The position numbers and the translations under genes are program-made. Below, one piece after another: positions 44,387-52,161 of a stretch of 64,000 nt of DNA; within the stretch, counting starts at the first letter, position 1, and the number at the start of each line of letters is the position of its first letter. The DNA lies in the NCBI RefSeq assembly GCF_023155855.1, contig NZ_JAKNUT010000001.1, positions 1,116,001 through 1,180,000 on the forward strand, read 5' to 3'. Under the pieces are notes generated by a model. That model was given only the letters and a program-made list of their open reading frames with translations, made no database searches and had not been told where the DNA came from. Origin of the DNA: Microbacterium aoyamense. Its GTDB lineage: Bacteria; Actinomycetota; Actinomycetes; Actinomycetales; Microbacteriaceae.

Positions 44387-45420
44387 GACGGGTAGTCCAC
44401 GCTCTCCCACGTGCCGGTGCGCATCGACCGGTAGCAGGCGTCGAGGATCGTGTTGACGATGAGTCCGTCCTCGAACGTCTCGCTGGGTGCCGTGCCGGCG
44501 GCGAAATGATCGATGAAGTGGCGCATCTGCTGCGAGAACCCGTACGCGCGGGTCTCTTCGGGCACGGGGTACACCCACCCGGTCTCGGCGTCCGACTTCT
44601 CGACGAGGTAGCCCACGGGCTTCTCGATGAAGCCCCAGACGGGTGTGACGGACGTGTCGGTGACCAGGCGCCCCGCTGTGCCGACGAGCTCGTGGCGCAG
44701 CTGCATCCCGCCCTTCTCGACCCACGAGGATTCGATCGTCGCCAGCTGCCCGCCCGCGAACTTCACGAGGGCGACGGCGTTGTCCTCGCCCGTGGTCTTG
44801 TCGGTGTGCACCATGGTGGCGCCCCATGCGAAGACCTCGGTCACGGGGTTGTCCTTGCCGAAGAAGTGGCGGGCCGACTCGACCGTGTGGCAGCCCATGT
44901 CGAGGAGGGCGCCGCCGCCGGCGGTCTCGGCGTCCCAGAAATGCGGAGCGTGAGGACCGGAATGCGCCTCTCGTGCGCGCATCGTGAGGAGTTCGCCGAT
45001 GCCACCGGCCTCGACCATCTCGTACGCCTTCTGGATATTTGGCGAGAAGACGCTGCTCTCCGCGTAGCCGTGCCAGACCCCCGCGGCGGTCACGATGTCC
45101 AGGATCTCCGCGGCTTCGGCAGCGGTCCGCGCGAGCGGTTTCGTGCAGATGACGCCCTTTCCCGCAGCGGCGACGATGCGCACCGCTTCGAGGTGCACTT
45201 CGTTGGGGAGTGCGATGACCACGACGTCGACATCGGGGGATGCCGCGAGTGCCTCCATCGAGTCGTACGCGGCGGGGCTCGCCCAGCGCTCCGCGAACGC
45301 TCGCGCTCGCTCGATGTCACGGGAGTAGTTCGCGGTCAGCACGGCGCTGCGCACGTCGAGCAGCGAGTCGGCGTAGGAGTCGGAGATGAAGCCCGACCCG
45401 AGGATGCCCACTTTGATCAC
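44383..45420 (-). CDS. Gfo/Idh/MocA-family NAD(P)-dependent oxidoreductase
   Basis: A 345-residue protein with an N-terminal Rossmann fold (VGILGSGFISDSY) and the EKP-like motif seen as CTKPLARTAAEA (Lys for catalysis), then the DMGCHTVESARHF segment holding the second catalytic His. These enzymes oxidise or epimerise sugars and cyclitols. It is the first gene of the leftward catabolic operon and is divergent from the ABC binding-protein gene. Confidence 0.87.
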   Translation of the reverse strand: MIKVGILGSGFISDSYADSLLDVRSAVLTANYSRDIERARAFAERWASPAAYDSMEALAASPDVDVVVIALPNEVHLEAVRIVAAAGKGVICTKPLARTAAEAAEILDIVTAAGVWHGYAESSVFSPNIQKAYEMVEAGGIGELLTMRAREAHSGPHAPHFWDAETAGGGALLDMGCHTVESARHFFGKDNPVTEVFAWGATMVHTDKTTGEDNAVALVKFAGGQLATIESSWVEKGGMQLRHELVGTAGRLVTDTSVTPVWGFIEKPVGYLVEKSDAETGWVYPVPEETRAYGFSQQMRHFIDHFAAGTAPSETFEDGLIVNTILDACYRSMRTGTWESVDYPS

Positions 45421-45453
45421 GGAGGGTCCTTCCTGCGGTAGTGATCCAGATAA

Positions 45454-45535
45454 TACCTCTTAGACCGAATTCTGCTACCACCAACCGTCGGAGCGCAATA
45501 TCCGGGAAATCTGTGCATACCTCTTGCTACCTCTT
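45454..45535. promoter_or_regulatory. divergent promoter/operator region with three TACCTCTT repeats
   Basis: TACCTCTT occurs at 45454-45461, 45518-45525 and 45528-45535, the last two as a tandem 10-bp unit. They sit between the Gfo/Idh gene (leftward) and the binding-protein gene (rightward), beside a TATA-rich stretch (CTGTATATG at 45542-45550) that could be a -10 box. The repeats are good candidates for the binding site of the UTRA regulators coded on both flanks. Confidence 0.5.
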
Positions 45536-45619
45536 GCATGCCTGTATATGCTCGCCACTCAAGACAGCGCTCGCTGTCCCCCCGCGAGCACCCGAGCTCG
45601 TCCTGAGAGAAGGAATCAC

Positions 45620-46921
45620 ATGCGAGTGACATCACAGCAGCGCTCGAGGGTCGTTCCGGCCCTCGGTGTCGCCGTCGTCGCGATCGTCGGCCTTGGATTG
45701 GCCGGCTGCGCGGGCGGCAGCGACGGCGGCGCCGACGGCGACCAGACGACGATCACGCTCGCCACGTGGCGCACGGAGGACACGACTCTGTGGGAGACCG
45801 AGGTGATCCCGGTCTTCGAGGCGGAGCATCCCGACATCAAGGTCGTCTACCAGCCGACCGACACGAACGACTACAACGCGACGATCCAGGCGTCCGTCGA
45901 TGGCGGAACGGCGGCCGACCTCATCATGTGCCGGCCGTTCGACGTCAACCGCGCATGGATCGCCGACGGCTACTTCGACGATCTGTCGGGTCTGGACGCC
46001 GTCGGCACCTTCAGCGATACGGCCCTCGCCGCGTGGACGGACGACGCCGGCACCCCGTACTGCGTGCCGACCGCCTCGGTGCTCGCAGGCTTCTACTACA
46101 ACAAGGCCATCTTCGAAGAGCTCGGCCTCGAGATCCCCACGACGATGGAGGAGTTCTACGGCGTGCTGGATGCCGTGAAGGAGAACGGGACGTACGCTCC
46201 CATCGCACTCGGCTCGGCCGACGGATGGCAGCTCGCCTACAACGTGCTCTACAGCCTCGGCCCGAACTACTGGAAGGGCGAGGACGGGCGTCTCGGGCTC
46301 ATCGACGGCACCCAGAAGCTGACCGATCCCGACTTCGTCGACGCCTTCCAGGCCACGGCCGACCTCATCCCGTACCTGCCCGAGGGCTACCAGTCGCTCA
46401 GCTACGAGGACATGATGCAGCTGTTCACGCTCGGCCAGGCGGCGATCCTCCCGGATGGATCGTGGGACATCACCGCCGCCACCTCGACGGGCCTCGATGT
46501 CGGCGTCTTCGCCGCGCCGGTCGTCAATGAAGGAGACCAGCGGTATCAGCAGGAGATGCCCGACATGGCCATCGGACTGAGCGCGAGCTCGAAGAACAAG
46601 GAGGCGGCCGCCGAGTTCCTGGAGTGGCTCGGCACCCCCGAGTTCCAGCAGCTCTACGTCAACAAGCTTCCCGGCTTCTTCTCGATGGGCACCGAACCCG
46701 TCACCTATGACAACAAGCTCGCGCAGGAGTTCGCGGATCTCAAGATCGACGCGCTCCTCACGCCCAGGCTCGCGCTCGATCGCCTGAGCGCCGGCCAGCC
46801 GCCTCTCGACGACGACATCTGGGCAGTGCTCCAGACGATGTTCAACGACGGGGTGACAGCCGAGGAGGCCACGACGACCCTCCAGACGAATCTCGACAGC
46901 TGGTACGTCCCGGCGGAATAG
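45620..46921 (+). CDS. ABC sugar transporter substrate-binding lipoprotein
   Basis: A 433-residue family-1 extracellular binding protein. The signal peptide ends in the lipobox GLAGC, after which the mature protein opens with ITLATWR. The TDTNDYNATIQASVDGGTAADLI and FYYNKAIFEELGLEIPTTMEEF blocks are the usual sugar-binding-protein pattern. AGAGAAGGA gives the ribosome site. With the two permeases downstream it imports an unknown carbohydrate; the ATPase (MsmK/UgpC type) is not in the window, as is normal in such operons. Confidence 0.9.
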   Translation: MRVTSQQRSRVVPALGVAVVAIVGLGLAGCAGGSDGGADGDQTTITLATWRTEDTTLWETEVIPVFEAEHPDIKVVYQPTDTNDYNATIQASVDGGTAADLIMCRPFDVNRAWIADGYFDDLSGLDAVGTFSDTALAAWTDDAGTPYCVPTASVLAGFYYNKAIFEELGLEIPTTMEEFYGVLDAVKENGTYAPIALGSADGWQLAYNVLYSLGPNYWKGEDGRLGLIDGTQKLTDPDFVDAFQATADLIPYLPEGYQSLSYEDMMQLFTLGQAAILPDGSWDITAATSTGLDVGVFAAPVVNEGDQRYQQEMPDMAIGLSASSKNKEAAAEFLEWLGTPEFQQLYVNKLPGFFSMGTEPVTYDNKLAQEFADLKIDALLTPRLALDRLSAGQPPLDDDIWAVLQTMFNDGVTAEEATTTLQTNLDSWYVPAE

Positions 46922-46940
46922 AGCAAAGCCATGCTGTACT

Positions 46941-46978
46941 CGAGCGGACCTCGCCGTGCGTGCGGTGAGGTCCGCTCG
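46941..46978 (+). terminator. 16-bp hairpin between binding-protein and permease genes
   Basis: CGAGCGGACCTCGCCG pairs with CGGTGAGGTCCGCTCG around the loop TGCGTG; only one pair is G-U. No T-run follows, so it probably stops part of the transcripts or protects the 3' end of the binding-protein mRNA, giving more binding protein than permease. Confidence 0.8.
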
Positions 46979-47016
46979 GGCGCCCCCCTCCCGCCCCGAC
47001 CGAAAGTCACCGCCGC

Positions 47017-47895
47017 ATGATCCGCACCGGTACCCGATATCGACTGCTCGCCCTGTTCGTCGTGCCCGCGCTCGCCGTCTACGTGCTGTTCTCGGTCTAT
47101 CCGCTGCTGAGCTCAGTCGGACTGAGCTTCTTCGACTCGGACTCGGGAAGCTTCGCGGGTCTTGCGAACTACGACCGCCTCTTCACCGATCCGTACATCT
47201 CGGAGCGGTTCTGGAACGCCCTGCGCAACAGCGTCGAGTTCTTCCTGATCCACCTGATCGTCGAACTGCCGATCGGCCTGCTGATGGCGGCGCTGCTCAC
47301 CTCCAACGCCATCCGACGCTCGCGCGGGGTCTATCGCACGCTGCTGTTCATTCCGGCCACGCTGTCGGTCGTCATCGTCGGGTTCGTCTGGCGACTGATC
47401 ATCAGCCCGCTGTGGGGGCTCGTCTCGTTCCCGCTGCTCGGCAACTCGCTGACGGCGCTGCCGACGATCTCGCTCATGTCCGTCTGGCAATACGTGGGGA
47501 TCCCGATGATCTTTCTCTACACGGCGCTCATCGCGATCCCGGATGACATCGTGGAGGCGGCGCGGATCGACGGCACGTCCTCGTGGGCGCTGTTCTGGCG
47601 GATCAAATTCCCCCTCATCGCCCCCCAGTTCGGCCTCATCGTGATCCTGACGTACATCTGGACGTTCAACGGATTCGACATCGTCTACGCGCTCAACGGC
47701 TCCGCCCCGGGTCCCAACTACTCGACCGACATCCTCGGCACCATGTTCTATCGGACGTTCTTCGGATCGAGCGGGCAGGTCGCCGATCCGGATCTCGGGG
47801 CGACGATCGCCTCGGTGGTCTTCTTCATCATCCTCGTGACGACGGCGGCGTACTTCGTCGTCCTCCAGCGCCGCATCAAGACCTACGAACTCTAG
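47017..47895 (+). CDS. ABC sugar transporter permease, MalF-like
   Basis: A 292-residue inner-membrane protein with six helices and the EAA loop contacting the ATPase seen as VEAARIDGTSSWALFWRIKFPLI. The N-terminal helix and the FVVPALAVYVLFSVYPLLSSVGLSFF opening are typical of the MalF side of carbohydrate importers. Follows the hairpin and precedes the MalG-like permease by eight bases. Confidence 0.92.
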   Translation: MIRTGTRYRLLALFVVPALAVYVLFSVYPLLSSVGLSFFDSDSGSFAGLANYDRLFTDPYISERFWNALRNSVEFFLIHLIVELPIGLLMAALLTSNAIRRSRGVYRTLLFIPATLSVVIVGFVWRLIISPLWGLVSFPLLGNSLTALPTISLMSVWQYVGIPMIFLYTALIAIPDDIVEAARIDGTSSWALFWRIKFPLIAPQFGLIVILTYIWTFNGFDIVYALNGSAPGPNYSTDILGTMFYRTFFGSSGQVADPDLGATIASVVFFIILVTTAAYFVVLQRRIKTYEL

Positions 47896-47903
47896 GAACG
47901 ATC

Positions 47904-48809
47904 GTGACCATCACCGCTGAACGAGCCTCACGGACCCGCCCGGAGCAACCGCCGACGGACCGGCCGCGCCGACGCCGAGCGCAGAGGGGCGACGCGCTCA
48001 CCTCCACCGTCGTCCACGCGCTGCTCATCGTCTTCGCGTTCTTCGCCATCGCCCCGGTCCTGGTCATCGTCATGAACTCCTTCAAGACGACGCAGGGCAT
48101 CTTCGGATCGCCGTTCACCCTGCCCGACGCGGAAAGCTTCAGCGTGCAGGGATGGATCAACGTCGTCTCGCGCGGAAACTTCGGCGTCAACTACGCCAAC
48201 AGCATCATCGTGACGGTTGCGACGATCGTCCTGACCATCGTGCTCGGTACGTTCGCGGCATGGGCGCTCGTCGAATACAACGTGCGCATCAGCGCAGTGC
48301 TGACAGGGTTCTTCATCGTCGGGATCATGCTGCCGATCCGCCTGGGCACGGTGCCGCTCCTGCAGACCATGGTCGCGTGGGGCCTCAACGACACCCTGAT
48401 CTCGCTCGTCCTGGTGTACACCGCGATGCAGCTCCCGCTCGCGATCGCCCTCATGATGAGCTACTTCCGCTCGGTTCCGACCGAGCTCAAGGAGGCCGCC
48501 CGGATGGACGGTGCGAACGAGTTCCGCGTCCTGGGCATCGCTCTGCCGCTCGTGCGACCGGGCCTCGCGGCAGTCGCTTCGATCACGATGCTGCCGGTGT
48601 GGAACGATCTGTGGTTCCCGCTCATCCTCGCGCCCAGCAAGCCCAACCAGACGGTGACGCTCGGAGTCCAGCAGTTCGTCGGACAGTTCCAGACGGACTA
48701 CCCCGCGCTGCTGGCCGCGCTCACGCTCGGGGCGGTGCCGCTGATCATCCTCTTCACGGTCTTCTCGCGGCAGTTCGTGCAGGGCCTCTCGGCCGGCTAC
48801 GGCAAGTAG
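47904..48809 (+). CDS. ABC sugar transporter permease, MalG-like
   Basis: A 301-residue protein starting at a GTG just after the previous stop. An Arg/Pro-rich cytoplasmic start precedes six helices; the EAA loop is KEAARMDGANEFRVLGIALPLV and SFKTTQGIFGSPFTLPD is the family's first outside loop. Completes the importer with the MalF-like partner. The end is three bases from the convergent GntR gene. Confidence 0.92.
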   Translation: MTITAERASRTRPEQPPTDRPRRRRAQRGDALTSTVVHALLIVFAFFAIAPVLVIVMNSFKTTQGIFGSPFTLPDAESFSVQGWINVVSRGNFGVNYANSIIVTVATIVLTIVLGTFAAWALVEYNVRISAVLTGFFIVGIMLPIRLGTVPLLQTMVAWGLNDTLISLVLVYTAMQLPLAIALMMSYFRSVPTELKEAARMDGANEFRVLGIALPLVRPGLAAVASITMLPVWNDLWFPLILAPSKPNQTVTLGVQQFVGQFQTDYPALLAALTLGAVPLIILFTVFSRQFVQGLSAGYGK

Positions 48810-48812
48810 ACG

Positions 48813-49610
48813 TCAGCGGGCCGCTCGCGTGAACTGCGTCCGCAGACGGTAGCGGTCGCCGCTGTATCGGATCGTCGACTCGAGCACGGGATGGGATTCG
48901 GCATCGGTGACCAGCTGGCTCATCACGAGCATCGGGTGACCCGCTTCGACCCCCAGGTGCGCGGCGATGCGCTCGTCGACCGCCTTCGCCTCGATCGTGG
49001 TCTCGGCGCGATGCAGATCGACGCCCTCAGCCTCGAGGAGCCGGTAGATGGACCCCTCACTGAGATCGGCCGACTCCACGGCGGGAGCGAGCGCGAGCGA
49101 GAAGCGCGTCTCGTCGACGGCGATCGGCACCCCGTCCAGACGACGGATGCGCTCCAGGACGAACAGCGGAGTGCCCGGCGCCACGGAGAGCCGTTCGGAC
49201 TCGTCGAGCGTGGCCCGCACGGTGTCGGCGCGCAGGACGATCGACGTCGCCGGGAGCCCCATCCGCTCGGCCGTCTCGGTGAACGACTCGAGGCTGTTGG
49301 GCCAGTCCTTCTGCGGCGCGGACGCCGACGTCGCGCGATCGGCCGATACGTACCAGCCCCTTCCGTGAGAAGGACTCAGCAGGCCTCGCTCGACGAGGTG
49401 CCCGAGAGCCTTGCGCAGCGTGACGCGTGAGATGTCGAGCTGCTGACAGAGTTCGCGCTCGGGCGGCAGTCGTGCGCCCGCGCGCAGCGCCCCCGAGGAT
49501 ATCTCGCCCTCGATGAGGGCAGCAGCCTGCACCCACAGCGGCTCGGGGTAGTCCGGCCGGATCTGAGGGCCGGTCGCCAGCGCATCCACCACGCGGTACC
49601 TCCCTGCCAT
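48813..49610 (-). CDS. second GntR-family regulator with UTRA domain
   Basis: A 265-residue HutC-type regulator with the winged helix LPPERELCQQLDISRVTLRKALGHLVERGLLSPSHGRGWYV and a UTRA domain. It shares long stretches with the regulator at 43613-44386: the linker NSLESFTETA, ATLDE, RIRRLDG, the final RYRLRTQFTR. The two are therefore paralogues flanking one regulon. A TATAC box lies about 15 bases before its ATG (49624-49630), a likely -10 or self-operator. Confidence 0.88.
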   Translation of the reverse strand: MAGRYRVVDALATGPQIRPDYPEPLWVQAAALIEGEISSGALRAGARLPPERELCQQLDISRVTLRKALGHLVERGLLSPSHGRGWYVSADRATSASAPQKDWPNSLESFTETAERMGLPATSIVLRADTVRATLDESERLSVAPGTPLFVLERIRRLDGVPIAVDETRFSLALAPAVESADLSEGSIYRLLEAEGVDLHRAETTIEAKAVDERIAAHLGVEAGHPMLVMSQLVTDAESHPVLESTIRYSGDRYRLRTQFTRAAR

Positions 49611-49679
49611 GCGAGCTCAACCCTGTATACCACTGCGGACCTCGAGCCTCGCGTCCCCACAGACGGATAGCGTAATCAG

Positions 49680-50696
49680 ATGGTCAACTATCGGTACCTC
49701 GGCGACAGCGGCTTCAAGATCTCGGAGATCACCCTCGGCAATTGGGTGACCCACGGCTCGCAGGTGGGGGATGACGCGGCGATCGCGACCGTCCATGCGG
49801 CGCTCGACGCCGGGATCACAACGTTCGACACCGCCGACACCTACGCCAACACCGCGGCCGAGGTCGTGCTCGGCAAGGCGATCGCAGGTCACCGCCGCGA
49901 GTCGCTCGAGATCTTCACGAAGGTCTACTTCCCCACCGGCCCCATGGGCCCGAACGACACCGGGCTCAGCCGCAAGCACATCATGGACTCGATCAACGGG
50001 TCGCTGAAGCGCCTCGGCACCGACTACGTCGACCTCTACCAGGCGCACCGGTTCGACTACGAGACGCCCCTGCACGAGACCTTCCAGGCCTTCGCCGACA
50101 TCGTCCGCCAGGGCAAGGCCCTGTACATCGGCGTCTCGGAATGGACGGCCGAGCAGCTTCGCGAAGGACACGCCCTCGCGAAAGAGCTCGGCATCCAGCT
50201 CATCTCGAACCAGCCGCAGTACTCGATGCTCTGGCGCGTCATCGAGGGCAAGGTCGTTCCGACATCGCAGGAGCTCGGGATCTCGCAGATCGTCTGGTCG
50301 CCGATGGCGCAGGGTGTGCTGAGCGGCAAGTACCTGCCGGGTCAGCCCGTGCCCGAGGGTTCGCGCGCGACCGACGACAAGAGCGGCGCGAACTTCATCA
50401 AGGGCTTCCTGAGGGACGACGTGCTCGAGGCCGTGCAGCGCCTCACGCCGGTCGCCGAGCAGGCGGGTCTCACGATGCCGCAGCTCGCGATCGCGTGGGT
50501 GCTGCAGAACCCGAACATCGCCGCGGCGCTCGTCGGGGCATCCCGACCGGAGCAGCTCGCCGACACGGTCAAGGCCTCGGGCGTCACGCTCGACGCCGAC
50601 ACGATGGCGGCCATCGACGCGGCACTCGGCGACGCGGTCTTCGACGACCCCGAAGACACCTACCGCGTCTCGCCGAAGACGCGCATCACCCGATGA
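49680..50696 (+). CDS. aldo/keto reductase, potassium-channel beta-subunit-like
   Basis: A 338-residue TIM-barrel NADPH oxidoreductase. The catalytic tetrad is visible: FDTADTYAN (Asp, Tyr), Lys in FTKVYF and His in YQAHRFD. The N-terminus YRYLGDSGFKISEITLGNW and the TPVAEQAGLTMPQLAIAWVLQNPNIAAALVGAS end match the YghZ/Kv-beta subgroup. Substrate unknown. Its stop overlaps the Nudix ATG by four bases. Confidence 0.9.
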   Translation: MVNYRYLGDSGFKISEITLGNWVTHGSQVGDDAAIATVHAALDAGITTFDTADTYANTAAEVVLGKAIAGHRRESLEIFTKVYFPTGPMGPNDTGLSRKHIMDSINGSLKRLGTDYVDLYQAHRFDYETPLHETFQAFADIVRQGKALYIGVSEWTAEQLREGHALAKELGIQLISNQPQYSMLWRVIEGKVVPTSQELGISQIVWSPMAQGVLSGKYLPGQPVPEGSRATDDKSGANFIKGFLRDDVLEAVQRLTPVAEQAGLTMPQLAIAWVLQNPNIAAALVGASRPEQLADTVKASGVTLDADTMAAIDAALGDAVFDDPEDTYRVSPKTRITR

Positions 50697-51166
50697 TCAC
50701 GAGCGCCGGCATCCTTCTCTACCGGCTCGAGAACGGCCCCGAAGTGCTCATCGCGCACATGGGCGGCCCGTTCTGGGCGGCGAAGGACGCCGGCGCGTGG
50801 TCGATCCCCAAGGGCGAGTTCGACGAGGGCGACGAAGCGGCGCTGGATGCCGCGACGCGCGAATTCCGCGAGGAGCTCGGCATCGATCCGCCGGAGGGTC
50901 CCTTCGCCGAGCTCGGCACGTTCGCGTACTCGTCGGGAAAGCGCGTCACGGTCTTCGTCGCCGACGGATCGGCGCTCTCGCTCGACGGCCTCGCGTTCGG
51001 CGAGTTCGAGCTCGAGTGGCCTCCGCGCTCAGGGCGCACGCAGTCGTTCCCCGAGGTCGATCGCGTCGAATGGACGGCGATGGATGCCGCGCACGACCGT
51101 CTCGTGAAGGGCCAGCGCCCCGCGCTCGACGCCCTCGCAGAGCACCTCGCCGCAGCCGGGGCCTAG
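50693..51166 (+). CDS. Nudix hydrolase (COG4119-like)
   Basis: A 157-residue protein with SAGILLYRLENGPEVLIAHMGGPFW at the N-terminus and a Nudix box whose second half REFREELGI is intact (metal-binding Glu residues) while the loop before it (GEFDEGDEAALDAAT) is one residue longer than the textbook spacing. Family members cleave nucleoside-diphosphate-linked compounds. Coupled to the reductase by an ATGA overlap. Confidence 0.87.
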   Translation: MITSAGILLYRLENGPEVLIAHMGGPFWAAKDAGAWSIPKGEFDEGDEAALDAATREFREELGIDPPEGPFAELGTFAYSSGKRVTVFVADGSALSLDGLAFGEFELEWPPRSGRTQSFPEVDRVEWTAMDAAHDRLVKGQRPALDALAEHLAAAGA

Positions 51167-51167
51167 T

Positions 51168-51692
51168 TCAGCGGCCGTTCTTCGGGCGGGTCGAGACGTC
51201 GATGGGGTCGTGCGAACCCAGCGACGACCACGCGCTCGCGGTGCCCTTCGCGGCGTGCTCCGATGCCCGCACGGCACGCTCGTCGGCCCACGCGTTGAGC
51301 ACGTGGCCGGAGTGCCCGCGCACGTGCTCGAGCACGACGTCCGGCATCCCCGCGTCCCTCCGTGCCTCGCGCGCCGCGATCAGCTGCTCGAGGATGTCGA
51401 CGTTCTTCGCGGGCGCGCCGGTCGAGGTCTTCCAGCCACGGCGGCGGTGGCCGTCCATCCACTTCTCGTAGGTGTCGATCGCGTACTTCGAGTCGGCCTG
51501 CACGACGAGCTCGCGCACGTCGGTGTGGTCTTCGATCGCCTTGAGCAGACCCATGAGCTCGCCGATGTTGTTCGTGCCGACGGGGATCGCCCCCGCGGCC
51601 CACTGGCCGTCTTCGCCGACCCACGCCCAGCCTGTCGGGCCGGGGTTCCCTTTGCACGCACCGTCGGTAGCGACGACGTATCGATCTGTCAC
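51168..51692 (-). CDS. rnhA: ribonuclease HI
   Basis: A 174-residue enzyme that cuts RNA in RNA-DNA hybrids. The acidic residues appear in ATDGACKGNPGPTGWAW (Asp), NNIGELMGLLKAIE (Glu), QADSKYAID (Asp) and, after HVRGHSG (active-site His), the last Asp in NAWADERA. GTG start chosen just before TDRYVVATDG; the reading frame further upstream is antisense of the next gene. One base from the convergent Nudix gene. Confidence 0.92.
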   Translation of the reverse strand: MTDRYVVATDGACKGNPGPTGWAWVGEDGQWAAGAIPVGTNNIGELMGLLKAIEDHTDVRELVVQADSKYAIDTYEKWMDGHRRRGWKTSTGAPAKNVDILEQLIAAREARRDAGMPDVVLEHVRGHSGHVLNAWADERAVRASEHAAKGTASAWSSLGSHDPIDVSTRPKNGR

Positions 51693-51702
51693 TCGGGCAA
51701 GG

Positions 51703-52161
51703 CTACCCGTCTCTCGAGGCGCGCCAGTCCGCGGCGATCTGCGGCATGCGCTCCGCGAGGTACCGGAGGAAATCGGCCGTGTCGCGCGCACGTCGGACGG
51801 ATGCCTCGGCCGCCTCGTTGTCGTCGGCGATCGCTTCCATGAGGTCGGCGAGCCGCGCGTACAGCGGGGAGTTCGCCGTGACGACTCCGGTGAACGCGTC
51901 ATCGGCCAGGTCGTATCGGTCGCGGCGCTCGCCGGGTCGTGACAGCCGCTGGATGATCCGCATCGACTGGAGGTAGCGCACGGCCCCCGAGACGGCGGCC
52001 GCCGAGACCCCGAGGCGATCGGCGAGTTGGGCGGCGGTGTAGCCCTCATCGGGTGAGCCGACGAGGGCCATCATGACCCGCGCCGGCATGCGCGCCATCC
52101 CGGCGGCGGTCATCATCGCAGCAGCCTGCTCCGCGGCGTCCGATCCAGGGTGCTCCGTCAT
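51703..52161 (-). CDS. MarR/GbsR-like transcription regulator
   Basis: A 152-residue winged-helix protein: MPARVMMALVGSPDEGYTAAQLADRLGVSAAAVSGAVRYLQSMRIIQRLSRP carries the DNA-recognition helix, followed by a beta wing and a C-terminal helix pair for dimer formation. The GbsR-type arrangement (helix-turn-helix near residue 45-75, long C-terminal helices) is typical of regulators placed next to ABC exporters. It is last in the ATPase > permease > regulator order, with four-base overlap to the permease. Confidence 0.8.
   Translation of the reverse strand: MTEHPGSDAAEQAAAMMTAAGMARMPARVMMALVGSPDEGYTAAQLADRLGVSAAAVSGAVRYLQSMRIIQRLSRPGERRDRYDLADDAFTGVVTANSPLYARLADLMEAIADDNEAAEASVRRARDTADFLRYLAERMPQIAADWRASRDG

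Noticed and set aside
50693..51166. Nudix box with irregular spacing as a dead enzyme
   Set aside because: The metal-binding REFREELGI half is intact and only the loop before it is one residue longer, which the family tolerates.
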